A stretch of 47,286 bases of DNA from Legionella sp. W10-070. GTDB taxonomy: Bacteria > Pseudomonadota > Gammaproteobacteria > Legionellales > Legionellaceae. The stretch covers positions 1 to 47,286 of the forward strand of contig NZ_CAAAJC010000022.1 in assembly GCF_900640175.1 (NCBI RefSeq), in the 5' to 3' direction. Below are positions 35,610 through 44,101 of this stretch, piece by piece (position 1 is the first letter of the stretch; every line of letters starts with the position of its first letter). Under the pieces are notes generated by a model. The model saw nothing but the letters and a program-made list of their open reading frames with translations. It did not search any database and was not told where the DNA came from. The position numbers were made by a program, and so were the translations under genes.

Positions 35610-35828
35610 TTATTCGTTATCGACTAAAACCACTTCTTGTGCTTTATATCCCTTAGGACCCTTATCAAGCACGAAAGTAACTGAGTCATTTTCATGTAAT
35701 GTTTTGAACCCAACACCTTGAATATCCTTATAATGAACAAAGATGTCATCACCTTGTTGATTAACGATAAATCCAAATCCTTTTTTTTCATTAAACCACT
35801 TAACATGGCCAGTTTCTCTTTGCGACAT
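35610..35828 (-). CDS. Cold-shock domain protein (Csp family)
   Basis: A 72-aa single cold-shock domain protein. It shows GHVKWFNEKKGFGFI (RNP1 KGFGFI) and DDIFVHYKDI (RNP2 DIFVHY). It binds single-stranded RNA/DNA and acts as an RNA chaperone (family knowledge). GGGGA lies 6 bp before the ATG. A promoter about 190 bp upstream predicts a long 5' leader, as in regulated cspA-type genes. Which paralogue it is, and whether it is cold-induced, is not known. Confidence 0.93.
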   Translation of the reverse strand: MSQRETGHVKWFNEKKGFGFIVNQQGDDIFVHYKDIQGVGFKTLHENDSVTFVLDKGPKGYKAQEVVLVDNE

Positions 35829-36157
35829 TCATTATCCCCTTTTGTCTATACTCTTCCTACCTTGCTTGGCAGAATTAAAACATCTAAAGCTTTCATAACT
35901 CAAATTATTGATATTGTAAATTCAATCCCCTTTTTGAAATTCCCATTCAAATTAAGAAATGAGCATGTGCCATTTATTTGAGTTACAAATGCCTCACGCT
36001 GGAATTAACCAACTTCCATTAGCATATCAGTTTTTTATTGATTGTTAATGACTTTTTAAAAAAAACCTTACTTAGAATATTCATTTAATCCCCTTTTAGA
36101 AAAACTTCTTGTAGAATAAAACAGATTGTTTTTATTTTGACTATACGGGCAACGTTA
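35829..36157. other. Divergent region between csp and pyrE; long csp leader
   Basis: No gene is seen. On the minus strand TTAACA (36043-36048), a 16-bp spacer and TATGCT (36021-36026) form a candidate csp promoter, giving a leader of about 185 nt before the ATG. For pyrE on the plus strand only a -10-like TAGAAT (36111-36116) is visible. The sequence is very AT-rich. Confidence 0.5.
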
Positions 36158-36790
36158 ATGGACACTTTTAAAAAATCATTTATTCGCTTGGCTTTGGATT
36201 GCGGGGTATTAAAATTTGGGGACTTTACTTTAAAGTCAGGTCGTCAAAGCCCTTACTTCTTTAATGCCGGCTTATTTTACCAGGGGGATGCATTACGGCA
36301 GCTAGGTTATTTTTATGCCAAAACGCTAATTAAACATCAAGTTGACTTTCAGCATCTTTTCGGCCCCGCCTACAAAGGGTTGCCTTTAGCCACCGCTACA
36401 GCGGTTGCTTTAGCAGAGGAAGGGATTAATATAACAGTGACTTTCAATCGCAAAGAGAAAAAAAATCATGGCGAGGGAGGCGAGCTTATTGGAGCTCCTT
36501 TACAGGGGGAAACCATTATTGTAGATGATGTCATCACAGCAGGAACCGCTTTCCGTGAGGCACAACGCTTAATCAAAGAGAATGGCGGTATACTTACCGG
36601 GGTAATAATTGCCCTGGACCGCTGTGAAAAAGGATTGGGTTCTCAATCAACCCTATCAGAAATTGAAGAGCAAGGCATTCGTGTGTTCTCTATTGTTACC
36701 CTTTTTGATTTAATTGATTATTTACGAGCAGATGGCCAATTAGATGAAGTTAACCGCTTAGTTAGCTATCAACAAAAATACGGTTGTTGA
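36158..36790 (+). CDS. pyrE: Orotate phosphoribosyltransferase PyrE
   Basis: PyrE joins orotate to PRPP to make OMP in pyrimidine synthesis, in the cytoplasm. The 210-aa protein has [39 protein letters not shown] and the PRPP-binding loop [21 protein letters not shown] at 36158 fits the E. coli N terminus (MKPYQRQFIEFAL). A TTG start 21 bp upstream is also open but less likely. A long perfect stem-loop follows the gene. Confidence 0.96.
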   Translation: MDTFKKSFIRLALDCGVLKFGDFTLKSGRQSPYFFNAGLFYQGDALRQLGYFYAKTLIKHQVDFQHLFGPAYKGLPLATATAVALAEEGINITVTFNRKEKKNHGEGGELIGAPLQGETIIVDDVITAGTAFREAQRLIKENGGILTGVIIALDRCEKGLGSQSTLSEIEEQGIRVFSIVTLFDLIDYLRADGQLDEVNRLVSYQQKYGC

Positions 36791-36831
36791 TTATTCACAA
36801 AACGACCACCATCAGCTGAAATTTTGTTAAG

Positions 36832-36880
36832 TTAAATTCTTGCGGTCGATACCGCAAGAATTTAAGCATAGGCCGGCCTA
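36832..36880. terminator. 15-bp perfect stem-loop plus palindrome between pyrE and the HtrA-like gene
   Basis: TTAAATTCTTGCGGT (36832-36846), loop CGAT, and ACCGCAAGAATTTAA (36851-36865) form a perfect 15-bp hairpin with a 4-nt loop. The end of the stem is A/T-rich, which could serve as the tail on both strands between these convergent genes. A separate 12-bp palindrome TAGGCCGGCCTA (36869-36880) follows. Confidence 0.7.
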
Positions 36881-36887
36881 AGCAGCG

Positions 36888-37952
36888 TCAATACGCCGCA
36901 ATGTCAATTGTTTTCATCTTATGATTAACATGCTTGCCATGCCTTAGGGTAGTCAAGGTGATTTGTTCCCCCACCTTAATATCCACAAGCAAATTGTAGA
37001 ATTGATCATAATTTTTTACAGGATGACCATTTAAAGCAATAATGATATCGCCTAAACGTATGCGCCCCCAGCTATCCCGCAGTGTACCTCGCAACCCTGC
37101 CTGGGCAGCAGGTGTATGAGGTAAAACATCTGCGACTAATAACCCTTTGTTAATCCCTAATCGTTTAGCTATATGAGGTTCAACAAGCTGAACACCAATC
37201 CCTGACAACACTACCCTGCCATTCTTAATCAATTGAGGAACAATTCGTGCAACATCATCAGCGGGTACCGCAAAACCAATACCAGCAGAAGAGCCAGAGT
37301 TTGAATAGATGGCAGTATTTAAACCAATTAGCCGACCCTTGCTATCCAACAAAGGCCCTCCTGAATTTCCAGGATTAATAGAAGCATCTGTCTGGATCAT
37401 ATCACGAATAGTAACGCCCCCAGCTCCTGGTACCTGACGCCCCAAGGCTGAAATAACACCTGTAGTCAAACTGTGATCCAGACCAAATGGATTACCTATG
37501 GCAATGGTTTTCTGCCCCACTAGCAATTCATTAGTACGAGCTAACTCAAAAGGAGTAAATGACTTTAACTGTTCCAAAATTTTTGGTGATTTTATTGCCA
37601 ACACTGCAATATCTTTACGCGGCTCTGTACCTATCACTTTTGCTGGCACGGTTAACTTGCCAATACTGACAGTCAGGTTATCTGCTCCGTTTACCACATG
37701 AAAGTTAGTAACAATATGCCCTTCAGCATCCCATATAATGCCTGAACCAGCCCCTGCCGCCACTTGCATACGCTCATAAGAGTGATTAAGGACTGTTGCC
37801 AGGCGATGAACGTAAACTACCTGCGGTGAAAATTTTTGAAATATTTCAACAGTATTTCTCTCATTTGGCAGCAATTCATCCAAAGTTGTACCATAGGAAG
37901 GGAATGTTAAACTTAAACAACAAAGCAGAAGAGTGAACCATTTACCTCTCAT
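36888..37952 (-). CDS. Periplasmic HtrA-like serine protease with PDZ domain
   Basis: A 354-aa S1C protease of the DegP/DegQ/DegS class. It has a signal peptide (MRGKWFTLLLCCLSLTFPSY, then G), a trypsin-like domain with the catalytic His in TNFHVV, Asp in RKDIAVLAI and Ser in NPGNSGGPLL, and one C-terminal PDZ domain (from about residue 245; GLLVADVLPHTPAAQAGL). With one PDZ it is shorter than DegP. ATG at 37952 is preferred because GGAG lies 7 bp upstream; an ATG 15 bp before it is also open. It is convergent with pyrE. Confidence 0.88.
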   Translation of the reverse strand: MRGKWFTLLLCCLSLTFPSYGTTLDELLPNERNTVEIFQKFSPQVVYVHRLATVLNHSYERMQVAAGAGSGIIWDAEGHIVTNFHVVNGADNLTVSIGKLTVPAKVIGTEPRKDIAVLAIKSPKILEQLKSFTPFELARTNELLVGQKTIAIGNPFGLDHSLTTGVISALGRQVPGAGGVTIRDMIQTDASINPGNSGGPLLDSKGRLIGLNTAIYSNSGSSAGIGFAVPADDVARIVPQLIKNGRVVLSGIGVQLVEPHIAKRLGINKGLLVADVLPHTPAAQAGLRGTLRDSWGRIRLGDIIIALNGHPVKNYDQFYNLLVDIKVGEQITLTTLRHGKHVNHKMKTIDIAAY

Positions 37953-38022
37953 TACTAAACTCCACATTTATCTCTGCACCAGATAAAGACAACTTTCTGG
38001 GGAAATTGTTAATTAATTTGCT

Positions 38023-38052
38023 ATTATGCCCTAATTTAGTCTAGTTAGACAA
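38023..38052 (-). promoter_or_regulatory. Candidate sigma-70 promoter of the HtrA-like gene
   Basis: On the minus strand TTGTCT (38047-38052), an 18-bp spacer and CATAAT (38023-38028) lie about 70 bp before the start codon. No sigma-E type promoter was recognised in the 273-bp gap, and nothing else is seen in it. Confidence 0.4.
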
Positions 38053-38225
38053 ATATAAGTCATCTGGCATTTGACTAACCTGAAATAGATAGGTATGAAG
38101 GAAACAGATTTCAAGAGAAAAATATTTAATTAAATAAACAGAACAACCTCTTACTAATTACAGGTTTATAGGATTAAATAAGTGGATCAGCAACCAACCT
38201 CTAATCCACTCATTTGCAATTGCAT

Positions 38226-39080
38226 TCAGTTTGAAATAACCAGCTCAGGGGTTTCATCCCTTTCTTCGTCGAGCGAAACATCATCTAAAATTTCATCTTC
38301 TTGACTAGAATCAGGCTCATTAATCTCATCTTCAGTTTCAGCTACATCCTCTCTGGCTTCAAGCTCGTCTTTTACCCTATCCACAGAAAGTCCGCTAGAA
38401 GGACTGAAATACTGCATTAACATGTAAATCGGCGCCATAATCATCATTTTAAACGTTTGAGTACTGGCATCAATTGATTTTTTTGCAATATTTTCGCTGT
38501 TTCTATTATGGCGTAAATAAATTTTTTCCAGTAACCCAGAATGGCGATAATAGATTAAATCTAACTGTTCATTACGTTTTTTCTCTTGTTCGAGAAGATA
38601 CTCTTGCAATTCGATGTGGGAATTCCACAAAGAAGCACGTCGCTTCTGCAATTGCTCAAGTTCTTTATTATAAAAGTCTATTTCATTATCTATCTCACTC
38701 CTAAGTTTGTCACAAATTGACTTACGTTCAACTGACTGGCCACCGCCAATAATAGCGGATGATTCCTTGATGGTCATTTGTGAATAACGCTGGATGAGAG
38801 CCAATTTCTTATTAAGGATCTCTTCAATTTTTTGATCGAGATACTGGATCGCATCCTTGTTCGCACCAAGCACCTGGTAGTGCGAATCAAAGCGCTTGTT
38901 ACTGGTCATCTGATCACGGATTTTTTCCAGCTCTTTTACTTCCTGAGTCAGTGCCATCTGCTGTGCCTTGTCATTTAAATTCTTATCACGGCTTAGCAAT
39001 AATTGCCTGATAAAAGCAGATAATAATGCAACAGCACCAAAAGCAGTCGCACAAATGATCGCTATAGTTACCGGTTCCAT
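38226..39080 (-). CDS. Membrane-anchored coiled-coil protein with acidic C-terminal tail, unknown function
   Basis: A 284-aa protein I do not recognise. Residues 2-27 form a single membrane helix (VTIAIICATAFGAVALLSAF). From about 30 to 195 it is rich in K/E/Q heptads and probably coiled coil. Around 213-228 there is a second hydrophobic stretch (FKMMIMAPIYMLMQYF). The last ~45 residues are strongly acidic (QEDEILDDVSLDEERDETPE), then LVISN. The Glu-rich tail near the C terminus resembles the E-block seen in some Dot/Icm substrates, but that is only a hint. It lies 12 bp after the 217-aa gene, so the two form an operon. Confidence 0.65.
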   Translation of the reverse strand: MEPVTIAIICATAFGAVALLSAFIRQLLLSRDKNLNDKAQQMALTQEVKELEKIRDQMTSNKRFDSHYQVLGANKDAIQYLDQKIEEILNKKLALIQRYSQMTIKESSAIIGGGQSVERKSICDKLRSEIDNEIDFYNKELEQLQKRRASLWNSHIELQEYLLEQEKKRNEQLDLIYYRHSGLLEKIYLRHNRNSENIAKKSIDASTQTFKMMIMAPIYMLMQYFSPSSGLSVDRVKDELEAREDVAETEDEINEPDSSQEDEILDDVSLDEERDETPELVISN

Positions 39081-39092
39081 AGCAAATTCTCC

Positions 39093-39746
39093 CTAGTGCA
39101 AATGTATCAATTGAGTATGAATCTCGATTGCAAAATAGCGACTGAATGCCTGATACGAATCTGCTACTGGCCATTCTGCAGCGTTATCACACATACGTAA
39201 CATTTCGGCTTCAAATATTGGCTCGTAATTGTTCTGAAGGAAGGGTTTTATCTCTGACAGCTTACTGAAATTTTTAATAACCACCGTTGCATTTTCAGCC
39301 AAATGTGCAAGATTAACCCGCTCCAAAACATTTATAAGCTCATCCTGCCCTTCAACAGCAGCCTTCATCCACTTCAGTAATACAGAGCGGGGTTTAACAC
39401 GTAATAACTGCTTACCTTTTTCTAAAGAAGGTTCCATAAGCACAATATGCGAGTGAAGCTCAAATTTAAAGCAACATAAGAAGTCCAAAAAGCTGCCTTC
39501 AATTTCATTACGAGCATCTTCGCCCAACCAACGACTTATTTCATGTCGAAACATGGTTGTAAAATGGCGCTCAATCTCATTTAACGTTTCTTCATCGCTA
39601 TTTTGCCTGGCAATTGCATAAGCTGTATTATCAGTTTGAAGTAAACGTAACTCTGGTAAATCAACATCGGGTAATTGAGAAGCAAGAAATGATAAAAATA
39701 CAGAGGTAGGTTTGAGAATTATAATTTCCCATTGACTTGGTTGCAT
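39093..39746 (-). CDS. Soluble protein of unknown function, partner of the coiled-coil gene
   Basis: A 217-aa protein without signal peptide or membrane helix. It begins MQPSQWEIIILKPTSVFLSF and carries a mixed alpha/beta pattern, with a cysteine pair in FLDFLCCFKFELHSHI. No family is recognised. A strong AGGAGA lies 5-6 bp before the ATG. It is the first gene of a two-gene unit with the 284-aa membrane coiled-coil protein. Confidence 0.65.
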   Translation of the reverse strand: MQPSQWEIIILKPTSVFLSFLASQLPDVDLPELRLLQTDNTAYAIARQNSDEETLNEIERHFTTMFRHEISRWLGEDARNEIEGSFLDFLCCFKFELHSHIVLMEPSLEKGKQLLRVKPRSVLLKWMKAAVEGQDELINVLERVNLAHLAENATVVIKNFSKLSEIKPFLQNNYEPIFEAEMLRMCDNAAEWPVADSYQAFSRYFAIEIHTQLIHLH

Positions 39747-40084
39747 GACGCTCTCCTTGACCTTTTTGACTCATCCTGAGTGCAACTAAAAGCATCTTTC
39801 TTCCCCCACATTTTTTCAAGGGAAGACTATCAGATTAACGCAGTTTTTAAATGATAACAAGAAATAAAATTAAGATCAATATTAAATCAAATTGGCCAAC
39901 CAGAAACTTATTGTCAAAAACAAATCAATATAACAGGAAAACTCATTACTAAGTTAAATCATTCCAGATAAACACTCCTTAATAAGTCAACATTAGCAAA
40001 TAACTCCCATGTTATGACTTATCAGGCTTGACATAAGTGTTGTGATCTATACCATATGCCTGTCGTTTAATTTTTTAGCTAAAC
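39747..40084. other. Divergent intergenic region with an asmA promoter candidate
   Basis: No gene is seen in this 338-bp AT-rich gap. On the plus strand TTGACA (40028-40033), a 16-bp spacer and TACCAT (40050-40055) form a reasonable sigma-70 promoter for asmA, 29 bp before its ATG. No promoter for the leftward gene pair was identified with confidence. Confidence 0.5.
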
Positions 40085-41632
40085 ATGAAATTCCTAAAGA
40101 AACTGCTCGCAACGTTTGTTGTTATTTTTATTCTCACAACAATAATTTTATGGGTACTGGCAAAATCAATAAAACCCGAGATTATAAAAGATTATATTAG
40201 TTCTCAACTGACTTCCTTAACAGCCCAGCCCAGCCAAGTAGAAGGCGATATTTCCTGGCAACTTTTTCCTCGCCCGGGGGTCAAAATTACAGGAGTACAG
40301 ATTGGAAACGAAAGCAGTCAGACAAACTATTCTGTTAAAATAGACAACTTGTTATTTAACTTAAAAATCACGCCACTTTTAAGAGGAAAACTTGTTTTCA
40401 GCGAACTTGCAGTCAATGGCTTTAAAGTTAATATAAATCCTAATGCAGAGCGACAAGTTAAACCCAAAAAATCTACACCAGCAGATAAACACAGCACCCA
40501 AAATAGCCTGGCAAAGCAATTTGCCATAGAACGTTTCCTATTAAGCCAGGGGCAGGTAACCCTTATTCAGGACAATAACAAACTTACGCTTTCAAATCTG
40601 CAGGTAGGCGCAGATCAATTTAATTTGCAAAAAGAAACCTTCCCACTGCAGCTTAAGAGTAACTTCATTCTGACATCTGCTAATAAAGCTGTAGCTAAAG
40701 CATCAGTTAGCTTTAAAGGCAGCCTGGCATTGTCTGCTTCCTTATTTAATGATCCATTAACAGTGCTGCAGCAGACTCCTCTGAATGGACAATTATCCCT
40801 TCAAAATCTCAGAATAAAACAATTCAAAGTAAATAAAATTAGCGCAAATGTAAAAACCAAGGCAGGCTCTCTTCTCCTTAATCCCCTGACTTTAAACCTG
40901 TATAATGGGGAATCAGTAGGGGATCTGAGCTATGAGTTTGCTAACATGAAGTTTGATTTAAATCAAACCGCTACAAATCTTGATGGAAGTAAACTGCTTT
41001 ATGATCTGACCAGGAAAAACTTTAAAGGCACTGCAGATTTTTCCCTTCATGCACAAGCCAGTATGCAGAATACTGACTGGCAAAATACAGTAACAGGCAA
41101 AGGCAACCTGACAATTAAAGATGGCATTGTTGAATCAATTGATCTGGACAAATTCATTGATGAAACAAGCAATTTAATTAACGGGCTAATCAGTGGTAAT
41201 AAGGAAAATATAAATAGAACACTGCAACCTGGCCAATTTGAAAATCCAGACTTTTTTAAAGGTAATACGAATTTCCGGCTTCTAACATTGCAATATGCAC
41301 TTCAAGAGGGCAAACTGCAAAGCGATTCCTTAGTACTGCAAACTGACAGGCTGCAGCTTAAAGGTGAGGGAACATTAAATTTGAGAGATAACCTTCTGGA
41401 TGGTCATCTGCTGGCAAAAGTAAGCCTCACCAACCCAAGCGTAGATAAAATTCAGCAATTATTGGGAGGGAGCTTCCCTGTTCTTATTAAGGGAAATTTG
41501 GTTACGCCAATTATATTGCCTGATTTAAAAGTTATTAATCCCTTGTTGACTCGATTTTGGCTAAAGGAAACATTGACCAAACCTGTCAAGCAAATCCATA
41601 AGCAGTTAAAATCGCTTTTAACTGCCCAATAA
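40085..41632 (+). CDS. asmA: AsmA family protein
   Basis: A 515-aa member of the AsmA-like group, inner-membrane-anchored proteins whose long repeating beta-groove is thought to carry phospholipids towards the outer membrane. It has an N-terminal signal anchor (FVVIFILTTIILWVLA), the early family motif GDISWQLFPRPGVKITGVQI, and a C-terminal AsmA domain (KGNLTIKDGIVESIDLDKFI; later LKGEGTLNLRDNLLDG). It is shorter than E. coli AsmA (617 aa), as in many relatives. mutY follows 3 bp later, a common order in gammaproteobacteria. Confidence 0.87.
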   Translation: MKFLKKLLATFVVIFILTTIILWVLAKSIKPEIIKDYISSQLTSLTAQPSQVEGDISWQLFPRPGVKITGVQIGNESSQTNYSVKIDNLLFNLKITPLLRGKLVFSELAVNGFKVNINPNAERQVKPKKSTPADKHSTQNSLAKQFAIERFLLSQGQVTLIQDNNKLTLSNLQVGADQFNLQKETFPLQLKSNFILTSANKAVAKASVSFKGSLALSASLFNDPLTVLQQTPLNGQLSLQNLRIKQFKVNKISANVKTKAGSLLLNPLTLNLYNGESVGDLSYEFANMKFDLNQTATNLDGSKLLYDLTRKNFKGTADFSLHAQASMQNTDWQNTVTGKGNLTIKDGIVESIDLDKFIDETSNLINGLISGNKENINRTLQPGQFENPDFFKGNTNFRLLTLQYALQEGKLQSDSLVLQTDRLQLKGEGTLNLRDNLLDGHLLAKVSLTNPSVDKIQQLLGGSFPVLIKGNLVTPIILPDLKVINPLLTRFWLKETLTKPVKQIHKQLKSLLTAQ

Positions 41633-41635
41633 GGA

Positions 41636-42721
41636 ATGATGACAACAGCCCCATCATTACAGAGAGTATTTAGCGAGCCCTTGTTAGCCTGGTTTGATTG
41701 TCATGGACGTAAAGACCTGCCCTGGCAACATCCTCGTGGTGCTTACAGGGTCTGGATTTCCGAAGTTATGCTACAGCAAACCCAGGTAAAAACTGTAATC
41801 CCTTACTTTAATCGCTTCATAGAGAACTTTCCTGACGTCTGGCAGTTAGCGCAAGCAGATGAAGATAAAGTTCTGGCACATTGGTCAGGATTAGGTTACT
41901 ACAGTCGCGCACGCAATCTCTTAAAAACGGCGAAAATCATTTGTACACAATATGATGGGATATTTCCTCATCAGTGTTCAGAGCTCGCTGCCTTACCAGG
42001 AATTGGCCTCTCAACAGCAGCAGCGATTGTATCGCAGGCTTTTAATTTACCGGCAGCAGTTCTTGACGGCAATGTCAAACGAGTACTTTGCCGCTATTTC
42101 ATGATTGAAGGCTGGACAGAACGAGTTGTTATCAAAAATCAACTTTGGCAACTGGCAAACCACTGCATGCCTCAGCAACGCTGTGCTGATTATACTCAGG
42201 CTATTATGGATTTGGGTGCCACTTGCTGTACGCTTAGAAATCCTGGCTGTACTATTTGCCCATTAAAAACAACCTGTAAAGCTAATCTAAATAATAAGGT
42301 ACTGGACTTCCCTCATAAAAAGCCAAAGAAAACACTTCCTTTAAAAAAGCAGCAATTCCTATTGATATATAATTCAGCTCAACAAATCTATCTGGAAAAA
42401 AAACCGCCTGTTGGTCTGTGGGGCGGACTCTGGTGTCTGCCAAGCGTTGATATAAGCAGTTGTCCAGCAACCTATATTAGAGAAAACTACGCGATAAACA
42501 GCCTGAAAATCGATGAGTTAATCAATATAAGGCATTCCTTTAGCCATTTTCACCTGGAGATTAAAGCCCTCGCCATTAAAGCCACACCTATGACCAATGA
42601 AATAGCTGAATCAGATGGAAGATGGTTTAAGCTGGAGGAGTTAAAACAACTGGGGATCGCCAAACCTGTCAGTACAATTATCAAGCGTTTTCAGGAAACT
42701 CAGACGATTGATATCTGCTGA
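41636..42721 (+). CDS. mutY: A/G-specific adenine DNA glycosylase MutY
   Basis: MutY removes adenine paired with 8-oxoguanine. The 361-aa protein has YRVWISEVMLQQTQVKTVIP (catalytic Glu in SEVMLQQT), the helix-hairpin-helix LPGIGLSTAAAIVS, the catalytic Asp in AVLDGNVKRV and the iron-sulfur motif CTLRNPGCTICPLKTTC (C-x6-C-x2-C-x5-C). A NUDIX-like C-terminal domain follows. ATG at 41636 or 41639 could be the start; AAGGA lies 1 and 4 bp upstream, so the second is likely. The last 41 bp overlap the convergent MFS gene. Confidence 0.95.
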   Translation: MMTTAPSLQRVFSEPLLAWFDCHGRKDLPWQHPRGAYRVWISEVMLQQTQVKTVIPYFNRFIENFPDVWQLAQADEDKVLAHWSGLGYYSRARNLLKTAKIICTQYDGIFPHQCSELAALPGIGLSTAAAIVSQAFNLPAAVLDGNVKRVLCRYFMIEGWTERVVIKNQLWQLANHCMPQQRCADYTQAIMDLGATCCTLRNPGCTICPLKTTCKANLNNKVLDFPHKKPKKTLPLKKQQFLLIYNSAQQIYLEKKPPVGLWGGLWCLPSVDISSCPATYIRENYAINSLKIDELINIRHSFSHFHLEIKALAIKATPMTNEIAESDGRWFKLEELKQLGIAKPVSTIIKRFQETQTIDIC

Positions 42722-43928
42722 GAGTATGTCCGGATAAAAATACCATTAAAATTAAAATTACACCGGCTAACAATAACAGGTAAATCTCGCCAGAATATAA
42801 CTTGATAACCGAAATATCTTTCCATTGAGCTAATACATAATAAAAAAGAATAATTACTGCCCCAGAAAGGCTGTTAAATAAAGACTGAACCCTCCCCTGA
42901 TAGTCAAGAGCAGTCATTTCCTGAGCTAATGTTGTCAATAAAGCCCAGGAGGAAAAAGAAAATCCAATGAAAAAATGATAAAAAATAGCCCAATTAGCAG
43001 TCTGAGCGTGACTGAACAGATAAAAAGACACTATTCCCAGCAAAACCTCCCCCAAAATAATTTTAGATATAGAGAAGAAATTAGTCAGCCACGGACTTAA
43101 GAAACCACCTAAAATCATCCCAGCCGAAAGCATTGCCTCAAGCCAGCCAAATTGAGCCACATCGCTATGCAAGACAGTTGTCGCAAATGGCGCCAACAAA
43201 ACAGGAGCGGTCATATAACAAATAAAAAACAACCCTTGAACCAAATAAATGAGAAGAACTGGCATACGACGAATAATATATTGGCCACCCTGTAAAAACT
43301 GCTTAAAAAAAGACACTTGCAGCTCCCCCGACTTTTTACTGCTTTGATAGGGAATACGAAAAACAAAAACAGCAGCAAGTAAGTAGCATGCACCATTAAT
43401 TATAAAACAAGTTGCAAAAGAGGTTCCGGCAAGGATAAGACCAGCTCCTCCCATACCTAACACAGCCCCCATTTCATAAGAGGTATCCACCATCGCGTTG
43501 GCATACAATAGATCCTCTTCATCCTTGATAATCTCACGTACAAAAGCCATGGCAACCGGAATATAGGCAGCCAGTAATGTTCCAATAAGTGCAGCAAGAA
43601 GATAAATCGCAAGTGGTGTAATATAGTTATGCCAGCTAATTATAGCAAAGCCAAATAAGCATACCGCCCGCAACCCTATTGTGCTCAATAGTAATAACTT
43701 CCGATTGCAGCGATCGGCAAGAACCCCCAGCAAAGGACCTAAAAGCACATTTGGAAGCCAAAAACAAGCCATCAGCTTGGCCGTAGAAACTACAGACGCA
43801 TCAAAACGCATGAGTGCCCATACCATAATGATATAAGTCAACCCATTGCCAAACATGGCAAGCGCACAACTTAGGGTAAAGTCCCTGAAAGCGCTGGTTT
43901 TGAGAAGCTGATATTGTCTACCAAACAT
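42681..43928 (-). CDS. MFS transporter (EntS/MFS_3-type)
   Basis: A 415-aa twelve-helix major facilitator. It has SCALAMFGNGLTYIIMVWAL, ACFWLPNVLLGPLLGVLADR followed by CNRKLLL, and YQGRVQSLFNSLSGAVIILF, features of the MFS_3 group that includes siderophore and macrolide exporters. The substrate is unknown and no siderophore genes are near. It overlaps mutY by 41 bp tail to tail. It looks monocistronic. Confidence 0.8.
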   Translation of the reverse strand: MFGRQYQLLKTSAFRDFTLSCALAMFGNGLTYIIMVWALMRFDASVVSTAKLMACFWLPNVLLGPLLGVLADRCNRKLLLLSTIGLRAVCLFGFAIISWHNYITPLAIYLLAALIGTLLAAYIPVAMAFVREIIKDEEDLLYANAMVDTSYEMGAVLGMGGAGLILAGTSFATCFIINGACYLLAAVFVFRIPYQSSKKSGELQVSFFKQFLQGGQYIIRRMPVLLIYLVQGLFFICYMTAPVLLAPFATTVLHSDVAQFGWLEAMLSAGMILGGFLSPWLTNFFSISKIILGEVLLGIVSFYLFSHAQTANWAIFYHFFIGFSFSSWALLTTLAQEMTALDYQGRVQSLFNSLSGAVIILFYYVLAQWKDISVIKLYSGEIYLLLLAGVILILMVFLSGHTLSRYQSSEFPENA

Positions 43929-44046
43929 AATAGTCTTTGGTTAATCTATAAAAAAGACGGCGGATGAAGAAGCCAGGTTGCAGATGTAGCCCGAACATAA
44001 TAACCTGAAGCCCAACAAATGTAAATATTTTATACAAAAAGTCTTA

Positions 44047-44074
44047 TTGTGTTCGTGGCCAAATAACGTATTAT
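44047..44074 (+). promoter_or_regulatory. Candidate sigma-70 promoter of the CaCA exchanger gene
   Basis: TTGTGT (44047-44052), a 16-bp spacer and TATTAT (44069-44074) lie 27 bp before the ATG. The -10 is good, the -35 poor. Nothing else is seen in the 173-bp gap. Confidence 0.35.
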
Positions 44075-44101
44075 CAACTCATAGTCTTTTTAAGGGTAGT
44101 T

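Noticed and set aside
43929-44101. Possible third copy of the dispersed repeat (gccaggttgcagatgtagcccg)
   Set aside because: Only a few short words are shared and the hairpin core is absent, so it was not called a copy.
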